A stretch of 64,000 bases of DNA from assembly GCA_030035585.1 (NCBI GenBank), contig CM057482.1, forward strand, positions 48,589,501 to 48,653,500, read 5' to 3'. Within the stretch, counting starts at the first letter, position 1. The number at the start of each line of letters is the position of its first letter. The position numbers and the translations under genes are program-made. Below are positions 1 through 11,135 of the stretch, piece by piece. The stretch comes from Dugong dugon (Eukaryota > Chordata > Mammalia > Sirenia > Dugongidae). A model generated the notes under the pieces. That model did not search any database, was not told where the DNA came from, and saw nothing but the letters and a program-made list of their open reading frames with translations.

Positions 1-10
1 TTAAAAGTGG

Positions 11-211
11 TTGCAGCAGTATATCAACAGGGAACTGCCAGAAATTCACGCCGGATTCAGAAGAGGACGTGGAACAAGGGATATCACTGCTGATGTCAGA
101 TGGATCTTGACTGAAAGCAGAGAATACCAGGAAGACGTTTACCTGTGTTTTATTGACTATGCAAAGGCATTTGACTGTATGGATCATAATAAATTATGGA
201 TAACATTGTGA
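11..211 (+). pseudogene. RTE reverse transcriptase remnant (motif A region)
   Basis: 66 open codons containing GFRRGRGTRDITADVRW and LCFIDYAKAFDCMDHNK, where the F-D of YAKAFD is the motif A catalytic aspartate. It closes at a stop and is followed by frameshifts. The corresponding reverse-strand piece is at 25755-26144. Confidence 0.88.
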
Positions 212-451
212 AGAATGGGAATTTAAGAACACTTAATTGTGCTCATGAGGAACCTGTACTTAGACCAAAGGCAGTCATTTGAACAGAACAAGGGGATACT
301 GCGTGGTTTAAAGTCAGGAAAGGTATATATCAGGGTTGTATCCTTTCACCATACTTACTCAATCTGTATGCGAGCAAATAATCCGAGAAACTGGAGTATA
401 TGAAGAACACGCATCACGATTGGAGGAATATGCAGCCTGCAATATACAGAT

Positions 452-603
452 GGGAGCCCTGGTGGTGCAGTGGTTAAGCATTCGGCTGCTAACCAAAAGG
501 TTGGAAGTTCGAATTCACCAGCTGCTCCTTAGAAACCCTATGGGGCAGTTCTACTCTGTCCTGTAGGGTCACTATGAGTCGGGATCAACTCGATGGCAAT
601 GAG
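452..603 (+). repeat. AfroSINE-type SINE inside the RTE
   Basis: Starts GGGAGCCCTGGTGGTGCAG (A box TGGTGCAGTGG), has GGAAGTTCGAATTCACC (B box), then CCCTATGGGGCAGTTCTACT, and the RTE-like tail GTCACTATGAGTCGGGATC. Short AATATACAGAT and AATACGCAGAT segments flank it and may be the target duplication. Confidence 0.88.
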
Positions 604-670
604 AAGGATGAAATACGCAGATGACACAACCTTGCTTGCTGAAAGAAAAGAGAGCTTGAAACACTAACTG

Positions 671-1159
671 ATGAAGATCAAAGACTACAGCCTTCAGTAT
701 GGATTACACCTCAACATAAACAAAACAAAAATCCTCACAACTGGACCAATAAGCAACATCATGATAAAAGGAGAAAATATTGAAGTTGTCAAGTATTTCA
801 TTTTACTTGGATCCACAATAAGCGCCCATGGAAGCAGCAGTCAAGAAATCAAACAACCCATTGCACTGGGCAAATCTGCTGCAAAAGATCTCTTTAAAGT
901 ATTAAAAAGCAAAGATGTCACCTTGAAGACTATGGTGTTCCTGACCCAAGCCATGGTGTTTTCAGTCGCCCCATATGCATGCAGAAGTTGGACAATGAAT
1001 AAGGAAGACCAAAGAAGAATAGATCCCTTTGAATTATGGGATTGGCGAAGAATATTGAATATACCATGGACTGCCAAAAGAATGAACAAATCTGTCTTGG
1101 AAGAGGTACAGCCAGAATGCTTCTTAGAAGCAAGGATGGTGAGACTTCATCTCACATAG
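671..1159 (+). pseudogene. RTE reverse transcriptase C-terminal remnant
   Basis: 162 open codons, LQYGLHLNINKTKILTTGP through DLFKVLKSKDVTLKT to AKRMNKSVLEEVQPECFL. This is the RT thumb and C-terminal region of RTE elements. It is the longest continuous RTE coding remnant in the window, but lacks the endonuclease and most palm motifs in the same frame. Confidence 0.85.
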
Positions 1160-2084
1160 TTTGGACGTGTTACCAGGAGGGACTAGTCCCTGGAGAAAGA
1201 CATCATGCTTGGTAAAGAGTCAGTGAAAAAAAGGAAGACCCTCAAGGAGATGGATTGACATGGTGGTTGCAACAATAGTCTCAGGCATAACAACGGTTGT
1301 GGATGGTTCAGGACTGGGCAGTGGTCTGTTCTGTTGTACGTAGGGTCGCTATGAGTCAGAACCGACTCGATGGCACCTAACAACAACAACAGCAGTCTGT
1401 CCTACAGAGTCGCTATGAGTCAGAATCGGGGATTTTTTTTTTTTTTAAACAGAAACTTACTATCCCTTAAGTGATAACTCCCCATTTCCCCCTCCCACCT
1501 GCTACTAGTAACCACTAATGAACTTTGGTCTCTATGCATTTGCCTATTTTAGATATTTCATATAAGTGAGGTCATACATTATTTGTCACTTAGCATGTTT
1601 TCAAGGTTCATCTATGTCATAACATGTATCAGAACTTCATTTCTCTTTATGGCTGAATAATGTCCTGTTGTATGGATGTACCACATTTTGTTTTATTTAT
1701 TCGTCTATTGATGGACACTTGGATTGTTTCCACCTTTGGACTATTGTCAATAGTACTTCAATGAATACTGATATACAAGTATCTATTTGAGTCCCTGCTT
1801 TCAGTTCTTTTGGGTAGGAGAGGAATTGCTGGGTCATATGGTAATTCTGTGTTTAACTGTTTGAAGAATCTCTAAACTGTTTTACATAGTTGCTGCACCA
1901 TTTTACATTCCCGCCAGCCACAGATGAGGGTTTCAATTTCTCCACATCCTCACCAACACTTGTTATTTCAGTTTTTCTGGTATTAGCCACCTTACAGGAT
2001 GTGAAGTGGTACCTCTTTTTCATTTTGATTTGCATTTTCCTAATGATTAATGGGAAGAAAGTTCTAGTGATCAATTTCCAAAAA

Positions 2085-2238
2085 TCAGTCAGTGAAAACC
2101 CTGTGGATCACAACAGTCGCTGCTGAAACTGATAGCGGGGATGGCGCCAGATGAGGCAATGTTTTATTCCATTGTTCGTGGGGTCACCACAAGTTGGGGA
2201 TCAACTTGATGGCAGCTAACAACAACAACCATGATTAA
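2085..2238 (+). repeat. AfroSINE/RTE-type tail fragment
   Basis: Contains CAGTGAAAACCCTGTGGATC, GATGGCGCCAGATGAGGC, GTGGGGTCACCACAAGTTGG and GATGGCAGCTAACAACAACA. It lacks the tRNA-like head, so it is a 5'-truncated SINE or RTE tail. Confidence 0.75.
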
Positions 2239-2649
2239 TGACATTGAACATCTTTTCATGTGCATACTGCCATTATTATATCTTCTTTGGAGAAATGTCT
2301 ATGCAAGTCCTTTGCCTGCTTTTCAGTTAGATTGTTTGTCTTTTTATTGTTGAGTTGTAGAAGTTCTTTATATACTTTGGATATTAAGCCCTTATCAGAT
2401 GCAGGGTTATCAAATATTTTCTCCTATTCTGTGCGTTGTCTCTTCACTTTCTCAGTAAAGTCCATTGATGCACGAAAGTTTTTAATTTTAATGAAGTCAG
2501 TTATCTATTTTATCCTTTGTTGCTTGAGCTTTTGGTGTCATATCTAAGAATCCATTGTCAAAACAAGATTTTGAAGCATTACCCCTGTTTTCTTCTGAGA
2601 GTTTTACGGTTTTAGCTCTATATTTAGGTCAAATTTATTTAGGTCAAGT

Positions 2650-2772
2650 TATTTTTATTTATTTATTATTATTATTTTATTTATTTTATTTTTTTTATTT
2701 ATTATTTTTTAATTTATTATTATTTATTTTTTAAATTTATTTTTATTTATTTATTTTATTTATTTATTTAGG
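2650..2772. repeat. TTTA-rich low-complexity tract
   Basis: About 120 bp of TTTA, TTA and T-run units with almost no G or C, inside the old L1 3' region. Probably an expanded former A-rich tail on the minus strand. Confidence 0.85.
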
Positions 2773-2989
2773 CCAAGTTAATTTTCAAATATGGTGTGAG
2801 GTATGGATCCAACTTCATGGGTTTGCATGTGGAGATCCAGTTGTCCCAGCACTATGTATTGCAGAGAGTATTCTTGGAGAAGGAATGGACTTTGCACACT
2901 TGTCAAAAATCAGTTGAGTATAGACAGGGTTTATTTGTGGACCCTCAATTCTATTCTATTGGTATATATGTCTATCCCTATGCCAGCAG

Positions 2990-3862
2990 CAGACTTTTTT
3001 TCTCTTTTTGTTGTTGTTGAGAATATACACAGTAAAACACACTCTGATTCCACTGTTTCTACGTGTGCAATTCAGTGACATTGATTACATTCTATGAGTT
3101 GTGCATCCGTTCTCCCCCTTCTTTTCTGAGGTGTTCTTTCCCCATTAACATAACCTCACTGCCTCTAAAGTTCTTATCTAACCTTTCCAGTTGCTGTTGT
3201 CATTTTGATCCTGTATAGATAGTTCTTAAAAGAACATAATGCTCAAGGTGGACTGTTTTTTACTAGTTAAGCTAGATTGTTGCTTGCTTTTAAGAAGACT
3301 TCAGGGAATACCTTTGGTTTAAGGTTTAAAGATTATCTCAGGGAAATAGTTTCAGGGGTTTATCCAACCTCCATGGCTCCAGAAAGTCTGGAGTCCATGA
3401 GATTTTCAAATTCTGTTCTGCATTTTTCCCCTTTTGATTAGGATTCTTCTATGGAATCTTTGATCAAAATGTTCAGTAATGTTAGCTGGGCATCATCCAG
3501 TTCTTCTGGTCTCATGGCAAAGGAGGCAGTTGTTCATGGAGGCAATTAGCCACACATTCCATATCTTCCTCCTACTCCTGACGGTCCTTCTTCCTCTGTT
3601 GCTCCAGGCGAATACAGAACAACTGTTGTGCCTTGGGTGGCTGCTTGCAAGCTTTTAAGACTCCAGGCACTATGCAATGAATTAGGAGATAGAATAGAAG
3701 CACTAAACATACTATTAGGCCAATTAACTGGGATGTCGCATGAAACCATGACCCTTCAAACCAAGGAACCAAATCCCATGAGGTTTTTGGTTGTACATAA
3801 GTAGGCTCAGCTGCTACTTTTTTTTGGTAGAGATATCTATCAAACAACTTTTGCCAATTCAA
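2990..3862 (-). mobile_element. L1 3' UTR copy
   Basis: Starts on the plus strand with a T-rich run and TGAGAATATACACAGTAAAA, then AATTCAGTGACATTGATTAC, CATAATGCTCAAGGTGGAC and GGTGGCTGCTTGCAAGC. It is the reverse of the 3' ends seen at 43862 and 51300. No ORF2. Confidence 0.7.
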
Positions 3863-5148
3863 ATTTTTTTTAAATTTTGCTTTAGGTGAAAGTTTACAGC
3901 CCAGGTTAATTTCTCATACAAAACTTTATACGCACATTGTTATGCAACACTAGTTGAAATCCCTATAATGTGATAGCACACTCCCCCTTTTCACCCCAGT
4001 TTCCTGTGTCCATCCAACGAGCTCCTGCCCCTTCCTGCCTTCTCTTCCTGCCTCCCGACAGAAGCCGCCCATTTGGTCTGGTGTATCTGCTTGAACTAAG
4101 AAGCACACTGTTCACGAGTATTATTTCATGTTTTATAGTGCAGTCTAATCTTTGTCTGAAGAGTGGGCTTCGGGAATGGTTTCAGTTCTGGGTTCACAGA
4201 GCATCCAGGGGCCATGGCTTTGGGGGTTCCTCCAGTCTCAGTCAGACCATTAAGTCTGGTCTTTTTATGTGAACTTGAGTTCTACTCCACACTTTTCTCC
4301 TGCTCCCTCCAGGACTCTCTATTGTGTTCCCTGTCAGGGTGGTCATTGGTGGTAGCTGGGCACCATCTAGTTCTTCTGGTCTCAGGCTGATGGAGTCTCT
4401 GGTTTATGTGGCCCTTTCGTCTCTTGGGCTAATATTTTCCTGTGTCCTTGGTATTCTTCATTCTCCTTTGCTCCAGGTGCATTGGGACTGAGTGATGTAT
4501 CTTAGATGGCCTCTTGCAAGTTTTAAGACCCAGACACCACTCACCAAAGTTGGATGCAGAATATTTTCTTAATAAACTTTCTTATGCCAATGGACCTAGA
4601 TGTCCCCCAAAACCATGGTCCCCAGGCCCCCACCCCAGCTATTCTGTCCTTGAAGTGTTTGGTTGTGTTCAGGAAAGTTCTTAGCTTGTGGTTTAATCCA
4701 GTTGTTCTGACTTCCCCTATACTGAGTGTTGTCCTTCCTGTCACCTAAGATGATTCTTGTCTACTATCTAGTGAATTCCCCTCTCCTTCCCTTCCCACCC
4801 TCATAACCATCAAAAAATGTTTTCTTCTGTGTTTAAATCTTTTCTTGAGTTCTCATAATAGTGGTCTCATACAATCTTTGTCCTTTGCGACTGACTGATT
4901 TCATTCAGCATAATGCCCTCCAGATTCATCCGTGTTGTGAGATGTTTCACGGATTCTTCATTGTTCTTTATCATTGCATAGTATTCCATTGTGTGTATAT
5001 ACCATAATTGGTTTATCCATTTGTCTGTTGATGGGCACCTATGTTGTTTCTGTCTTTTTGCTATTGTGAACAGTGCCACAATGAACATAGGTGTCATATA
5101 TATATTCGTGTGACAGCTCTTATTTCTCTAGGATATATTCCACGGGTA

Positions 5149-5732
5149 TATTCAACACCCATGGAAGCAGCAGTCAAGAAATCAAAAGATGAGTTGCATT
5201 GGGCAAATCTGCTGCAAAAGATCTCTTTGAAGGGTTGAAAAGTAAAGATGTCACCTTGAAGACTAAGGAGTGCCTGACCCAAGCCATGGTATTTTCAATC
5301 GCATCATATGCATGTGAAAGCTGGACAATGAATAAGGAAGACTGAAGAAGAACTGATGTCTTTGAATTGTGGTGTTGGCTAAGAGTATTGAATACACCAT
5401 GGACTTCCAAAAGAATGAACAAATCTGTCTTGGAAGAAGTACAACCAGAATGCTCCTTAGAAGGAAGGATGGCGAGACTACGTCTTACATACTTTGGACA
5501 TGTTGTCAGGAGGGATCAGTCCCTGGAGAAGGACATCATGCTTGGTAAAGTAGAGGGTCAGTGAAAAAGAGGAAGACCCTCAATGAGATGGATTGACACA
5601 GTGACTGCAACAATGGGCTCAAGCATAACAGCGATTGTGAGCATGGTGCAGGACCAGGCAGTGTTTTCTTCTGTGGTGCATAGGGTCACTATGAGTCAGA
5701 ATGAACTCGATGGCACCTAACAACAACAATAA
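5149..5732 (+). mobile_element. RTE 3' end inserted in L1
   Basis: Begins at TCAACACCCATGGAAGCAGC, includes the piece MNKSVLEEVQPECSLEGRM (5367-5564 frame), and ends with GATGGCACCTAACAACAACA. About 20 bp of the host L1 seem to be missing at the insertion point. Confidence 0.88.
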
Positions 5733-6033
5733 CATGGTACTTCTATTTCTAGCTTTTTAAGGAGGCACAAATTGGTTTCCAAAGTGGTTGAACCATTTTA
5801 CATTCCTGTCAACAGTGTATAAGTGTTCCAGTCTCTCCACAACCTCTCCAATATTTATTATTTTGTGTTTTCTGGATTAGTGCCCACTTTGTTGGGGTGA
5901 GATGGTATCTCATTGTAGTTTTGATTTGCATTTCTCTAATGGCTAACGATCATGAGTATTTCCTCATGTATCTGTTGGCTGCTTAAATGTCTTCTCTGAT
6001 GAAGTGTCTATTCATATCCTTTGCCCATTTTTT

Positions 6034-7006
6034 TTCTTTTTTCTTTTTTGTTTACTGTTGTAGTTTAAGTGAAAGTTTACATTTTGTTAGTCTCTTATAC
6101 AAAAATTTATACATAGTTATGTAACCCTAATTGCTCTCCCTATACTGTGACAGCACACTCCTCCTTTCCACCCTTGATTTCCCATGTCCATTCAACCACC
6201 TCCTAACCATCTCTGCCTTCTTATCTCACCTCTGGACAGAAGCTGCTCATTTAGTCTCATGTATCTACTTGAGCTAAGAAGCACACTCTTCAAGAGTATC
6301 ATTTTATGTCCCACAGTCCAGTACAATCTTTGTCTGAAGAGTTGGCTTCAGAAATTGTTTTAGTTCTGGGCTAATAGAGAATCCAGTGGTCGTGCTTTCC
6401 GGGGTTCCTCCAGTCTCAGTCAGACCATTAAGTCTGGTCTTTTTACTGGAATTTGAGTTCTGCATCCCACCTTTCTCCTGCTCCCTCAGGGACTCTCTGT
6501 TGTGTTTCCTGTCGGGGTAGTCATTAGTGGTAGCCAGGCACCATCTAGTACTTCTGGTCTCAGGCTGATGAAGTCTCTGGTTTATGTGGCCTTTGCTGTC
6601 TCTTAGGATGCTACTTTCCTTGCATCTTTGGTGTTCTTCATTCTCCTTTACTCCAGGTGGTTGGGACCAATTGATGCATCTTAGATGGCCGCTTGCAAGC
6701 TTTCAAGACCTCAGACTCCATCCACCAAAGTAGGATGCAGAACATTTTCTTAATAAGCTTTGTTATACCAATTGATCTAGATGTCCCCTGAAAGCATGGT
6801 CCCCAGACCCCCAACCCTGCTACTCTGTCCCTAGAAGTGTTTGATTGTATTCAGGAAACTTAGCTTTGGTTTAGTCCAGTTGTGCTGACTTCCCCTGTAG
6901 TGTGTGCTGTCCTTCCCTTCACCTAAGATAATTCTTATCTATTATCTAGTTAGTGAATAACCCTCACCCTCCCTCCCCACCCTCATAACCATCAAAGAAT
7001 GTTTTC
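6034..7006 (-). mobile_element. 5'-truncated L1 (3' UTR only) with 14-bp target duplication
   Basis: The sequence TTTGCCCATTTTTT occurs at 6020-6033 and again at 7007-7020, exactly where host L1 ORF2 is interrupted and resumes. Between them lies only L1 3' UTR, from GTTTAAGTGAAAGTTTACA to the AAAGAATG border. The duplication begins AAAAAA on the element's sense strand, as expected for L1 endonuclease targets. Confidence 0.92.
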
Positions 7007-7466
7007 TTTGCCCATTTTTTAATTGGGTTGTCTTTTTGTTGTTGAGGTGTTGCAGTATCTTGTAGATTTTAGAGATAGACCCCAATCGGATATGTCATAG
7101 CCAAAAATTTTTTCCTAGTCTGTAGGTTGTCTTTTTACTCTTTTGGTGAAGTCTTCTGTTGGGGATAAGTATTTGATTTTTAGAAGATCCCAGTTATCTA
7201 GTTTCTCTTCTGGTGTTGTGCATTGTTAGTTATGGTTTTTATTCTGTTTATGCTCCTAGCATTGTCCCTATTTTTTCTTCCATGATCTTTTTCATTTTAG
7301 ATTTTATATTTAGTCTTTGATCCATTTTGAGTTAGTTTTTGTGCGTGGTGTGGTATGGGTCTTGTTTCATTTTTTTGCAGATGGATATCCAGTTATGCCA
7401 GCACAATTTATTAAAGAGACTGTCTTTTCCTCAATTAACGGATTTTGGGCCTTTGTCAAATATCAG

Positions 7467-8106
7467 CTAATCATAGGTGGATGAATTTATGTCTGGATTC
7501 TCAATTCTGTTCCATTGGTCTATGTATCTGTTGTTGTACCAGTACCAGGCTGTTTTGACTACCGTGGCAGTATAATAGGTTCTAAAATCAGGCAGTGTGA
7601 GGCCTCCTACTTTGTTTTTCCTCAGTAATGCTTTACTTTTCTGGGGCCTCTTCCTTTTCCATATAAAGTTGATGATTTGTTTCTTCATCTCATTAAAAAA
7701 TGTTGTTGGAATTTGGATCAGGATAGCATTGTATCTGTAGATCGCTTTGCAGAGAATTGACATTTTCATGATGTTGAGTCTTCCTATCCATGAGCAAGGT
7801 ATGTTTTTCCAGTTATGTAGGCCTGCTGATTTCTTGCAGTAGTGTCTTGTAGTTTTCTTTGTATAGGTCTTTTATGTCTCTGGTTAGATTTATTGCTAAG
7901 TATTTTATCTTCTTGGGGGCTATTGTAAATGGTATTGATTTGGTGATTTCCTCTTCGAAGTTCTCTTTGTTGGTGTAGAAGAATCCAACTGATTTTTGTA
8001 CGTTTATCTTGTATCCTGATACTTTGCTGAAATCTCCTATTAGTTCTAGTAGTTTCCTTGTGGATTCTTTGGGGTTTTCTGTGTATAAGATCAAATCATC
8101 TGCAAA
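7467..8106 (-). pseudogene. L1 ORF2 reverse transcriptase remnant with FADD box
   Basis: [15 protein letters not shown] begins at 8106 (FADD, the catalytic motif C, is 8106-8095). The frame continues with [20 protein letters not shown] and [17 protein letters not shown]. After a frame change, 7769-7467 gives [19 protein letters not shown] and [16 protein letters not shown]. Part of the ORF2 of the L1 at 3863-16467; broken. Confidence 0.9.
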
Positions 8107-8163
8107 TAGGGATACTTTTACTTCTTCCTTACCAGTTTGGATGCTCTTATTTCTTTTTCTAGC

Positions 8164-9014
8164 CTAATTGCTTTGGCTAGGACCTCCAGAACAATGCTGA
8201 ACAAGAGTGGTGACAAAAGGCATCCTTGTTTGGTTCCCTTTCTCAAGGGGAATGCTTTCAGACTCTCTCCATTTAGGATGATGATGTTGGCTGTTGGCTT
8301 TGTATAAATGCCTTTTATTATGTTGAGGAATTTCCCTTCTAATTTTACTGAGGGTTTTTATCATGAATGGGTGTTGGACTTTGTCAACAGCCTTTTCTGT
8401 ATCAATTGATAAGATCATGCGGTTCTTTTCTTTTATTTATGTGATGGATTACATTGACTGTTTTTCTAATGTTGAACCATCCCTGCATAGCTGGTATGAA
8501 TCCCACTTGATCACGATGTATTATTTTTTTGATATGTTGTTGAATTCTATTGGCCAGAATTTTGTGGGGGTTTTTGCATCTATATTCAGGAAGGATATTG
8601 GTCTGTAATTTTCTTTTTTTTGTGGTGTCTGTACCTGGTTTTGGTATCAGGGTTGTGCTGGCTTCATAGAATGAGCTTGGGAGTATTCCATCCTTTTCTA
8701 TGCTCTGAAATACCTTTAGTAGTAGTGATGTTAACTCTTCTCTGAAAGTTTGGTAGAATTCTCCAGTGAAGCTGTCAGGGCCAGGGTTTTTTTTTTTTTT
8801 TTGTTGGGAGTTTTAAAATTACCTTTTCAATCTCTTCTTTTGTTATGGCTTTATTTAGCTGTTCTACCTCTGTTTGTGTTAGTTTAGGTAGGTAGTGTGC
8901 TTCTAGAAATTTGTCCATTTCCTCTAGGTTTTCAAATTTGTTGGAGTACAACTTTTCATAGTATTCTGTTATGATTCTTTTAATTTCAGTTGAGTCTATT
9001 GTGATATTGCCCAT
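8164..9014 (-). pseudogene. L1 ORF2 reverse transcriptase N-terminal remnant
   Basis: 8775-9014 reads MGNITIDSTEIKRIITEYYE and YSNKFENLEEMDKFLE, the linker just before the RT fingers. Towards 8418 the motif A region appears as [18 protein letters not shown], where human L1 has IDAEKAFDK, so this copy has V for F after the aspartate neighbourhood. Frames shift between the pieces. Confidence 0.85.
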
Positions 9015-9290
9015 CTCATTTCTTATTCAGGTTATTTGCTTCCTTGCCTATTTTTCTTTTGTCAGTTTGGCCAATAGTTTATTGATTTTGTTGATATTTT
9101 CAAAGAACCAGCTTTTGGTCTCTTTCAATTGTTTTTCTATTCTCTATGTCATTTATTTCTCCTCTAATTTTTATTATTTGCTTTCTTCTGATACCCGAGG
9201 GCTTCTTTTACTGCTCTCTCTATTTGTTCAAGTTGTAGGGTTAATGTTTTGATTTTTGCCCTTCTTCTTTTTGGATATGTGCATTTATTG

Positions 9291-9975
9291 CTATAAATTG
9301 ACCTCAGAGCACTGCTTTTGCTGTGTCCAAAGGTTCTGGTAGGATGTGTTTTCATTCTCATTTGATTCTGTGAATTTCTTTATTCCGTCCTTGATTTCTT
9401 CTATAACCCAGTAGTTTTTGAGCAAGGTGTTGTTCAGTTTCAATGTATTTGATTTTTTTCCTCTCTTTTTTTTGTTACTTATTTTTACTCTTATTGTTTT
9501 ATGGTCAGAAAAGATGCTTTGTAATATTTCAATGTTTTGGATTCTGTTAAGGCTTGCTTTGTGACCTAATATGTGGTCTATTCTGAAGAATATTCCATGT
9601 GCATTGCAAAAGAAAGTATACTTGGCTGCTCTTGGGTGGAGTGTTCTGTATATGTCTATGAGATCAAGTTGGTTGACTGTGGTATTTAGATCTTCCACGT
9701 CTTTATTGAGCTTCTTTCTGGACATTCTGTCCTTCACCAAAAGTGATGTGTTTGTTGAAGTCTTCTTCTATTATAGTGGAGCTGTCTATCTCTCTTTTCA
9801 ATGCTGTTAGAGTTTGTTTTATGTATTTTGGAGCCCTGTCATTGGGTGCATAAATATTTATTATGGTTATGTCCTCCTGGTGTACTAACCCTTTAATCAT
9901 TATATAGTATCCTTCCTTAGTCTTTGTGGTGGATTTTACTTTAAAGTCAATTTTTTCAGAGATTAATATTGCCAC
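9291..9975 (-). pseudogene. L1 ORF2 endonuclease remnant
   Basis: 9975-9703 reads MAILISEKIDFKVKSTTK and EDITIINIYAPNDRAPKY, then 9740-9291 reads [19 protein letters not shown] and [15 protein letters not shown] with [12 protein letters not shown] near its end, the last conserved APE-type motif. The two pieces overlap in different frames, showing a frameshift. The upstream CLQETHL motif is visible near 10060. Confidence 0.9.
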
Positions 9976-10916
9976 TCCTGATCTTTTTTGATTGTTATTT
10001 ACTTGATTTTTTTTTTAACCTTTGAGTTTTAGTTTGTTTGTGTCTTTAAGTGTAAGGTGTGTCTCTTGTAGGCAGCATATAGACAGATGGTGTGTTTTTT
10101 TAATCCATTCTGCCACTCTCTGTCTCTTTACATTTACATTCAGATTAAATTAGTGATAGGTATGAGTTTAGTGCTGTCATTTTGATGTCTTTTTTTGTGT
10201 GTTGTCAACAGTTTCTTTGTTCCACTTAATTTTCTGTGCTGAGTCATTTTTCTTTATGTATTTTCTTTTCATCTTTTTCATTGTTGTAGATTTTGTATTT
10301 GCTGAGTCTTTATGTTTTTCTTGTTTTTTATTTTGATGTGTAGGATTGTTAGTTTCCTTTGTGGTTACCCTAATATTTACCCCTATTTTTCTAAGTGTAA
10401 ACCACTCTTTTATTTCTTTATATCGCCTTGACTTCCTCTTCATATGAAAGTTCTATGACTACATTATTTAGTCCTTCTGTTTTGTTTTAATGTTGTTATC
10501 TTTTACATATTGTTGTTTCTGTTTCCCTATTTTCAGTGTTTTAGCTTTGATTTATTTTTGTGACTTCCCTATCTGGTTTGAGATCTGGTTGTTCTGTCCT
10601 GTGTTCTAGTCTTGGATTGTTATCTGATGTTATTGATTTTCTAACCGGAGTACTCCCTTTAGTATTTCTTGTAATTTTTTTTATTTTTTTATTTTTTTAA
10701 CAGTTTCCCTTAACTTTGTTTATCTGGAAATGCCCTAATTTTACCATCATATTTGAGAGACAGTTTTGCTGGGTATATAATTCTTGACTGACAATGTTTT
10801 TCCTTCAAGGCTTTTTATGTCATCTCATTGCCTTCTTGCCTGCATGGTTTCTGCTGCATAGTCCGAGCTTAGCCTTACTTACTCTCCTTTGTAGATGATT
10901 TTAATTTATTCCTAGC

Positions 10917-11135
10917 TCATCTTAAAATTCTCTCTTTATCTTTGGTTTTGGCAAGTTTGATTGTAATATGTCTTGGTGACTTTCTTTTGGGATCTACCCT
11001 GTGTGGGGTTTGATGAGTTTCTTGGATAGCTATGTTCTCGTCTTTCACAATATCAGGGAAGTTTTCTGCCAGCAAATCTTCAACAATTCTCTCTGTATTT
11101 TCTGTTATCCACCCCCGTTCTGGAACTCCAGTCAC
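10917..11135 (-). pseudogene. L1 ORF1 remnant (C-terminal RNA-binding part)
   Basis: 72 open codons with MTGVPERGWITENTERIVED, LLAENFPDIVKDE and SPRHITIKLAKTKDKERIL, matching the RRM and C-terminal half of L1 ORF1p, the trimeric RNA-binding protein. The coiled-coil part continues upstream towards 11550 with broken frames. Confidence 0.88.

Larger units (their letters stand above)
1..1391 (+). mobile_element. RTE-clade LINE, 3' part, with SINE inside
   Basis: The 5' side is cut by the window edge. The RT motif A region YAKAFD appears early, and the YADD catalytic box reads as KYADDTTLLAE at about 610-645. The C-terminal region runs to 1159 with NKTKILTTGP and MNKSVLEEVQPE. The 3' end has GTCGCTATGAGTCAGAACC and GATGGCACCTAACAACAACA. 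A SINE at 452-603 splits it. A second partial tail (1394-1430) follows. It is frame-broken and inactive. Confidence 0.92.
1440..2989 (-). mobile_element. Old L1 fragment (ORF2 3' end region)
   Basis: On the plus strand it reads as reversed L1: TTCATCTATGTCATAACATG, GGCTGAATAATGTCC, TTGATGGACACTTGGATTG and GGGTCATATGGTAATTCTG. A SINE-like tail interrupts it at 2085-2238, and a TTTA-rich low-complexity tract sits at 2650-2772. Reading frames are lost. Confidence 0.8.
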
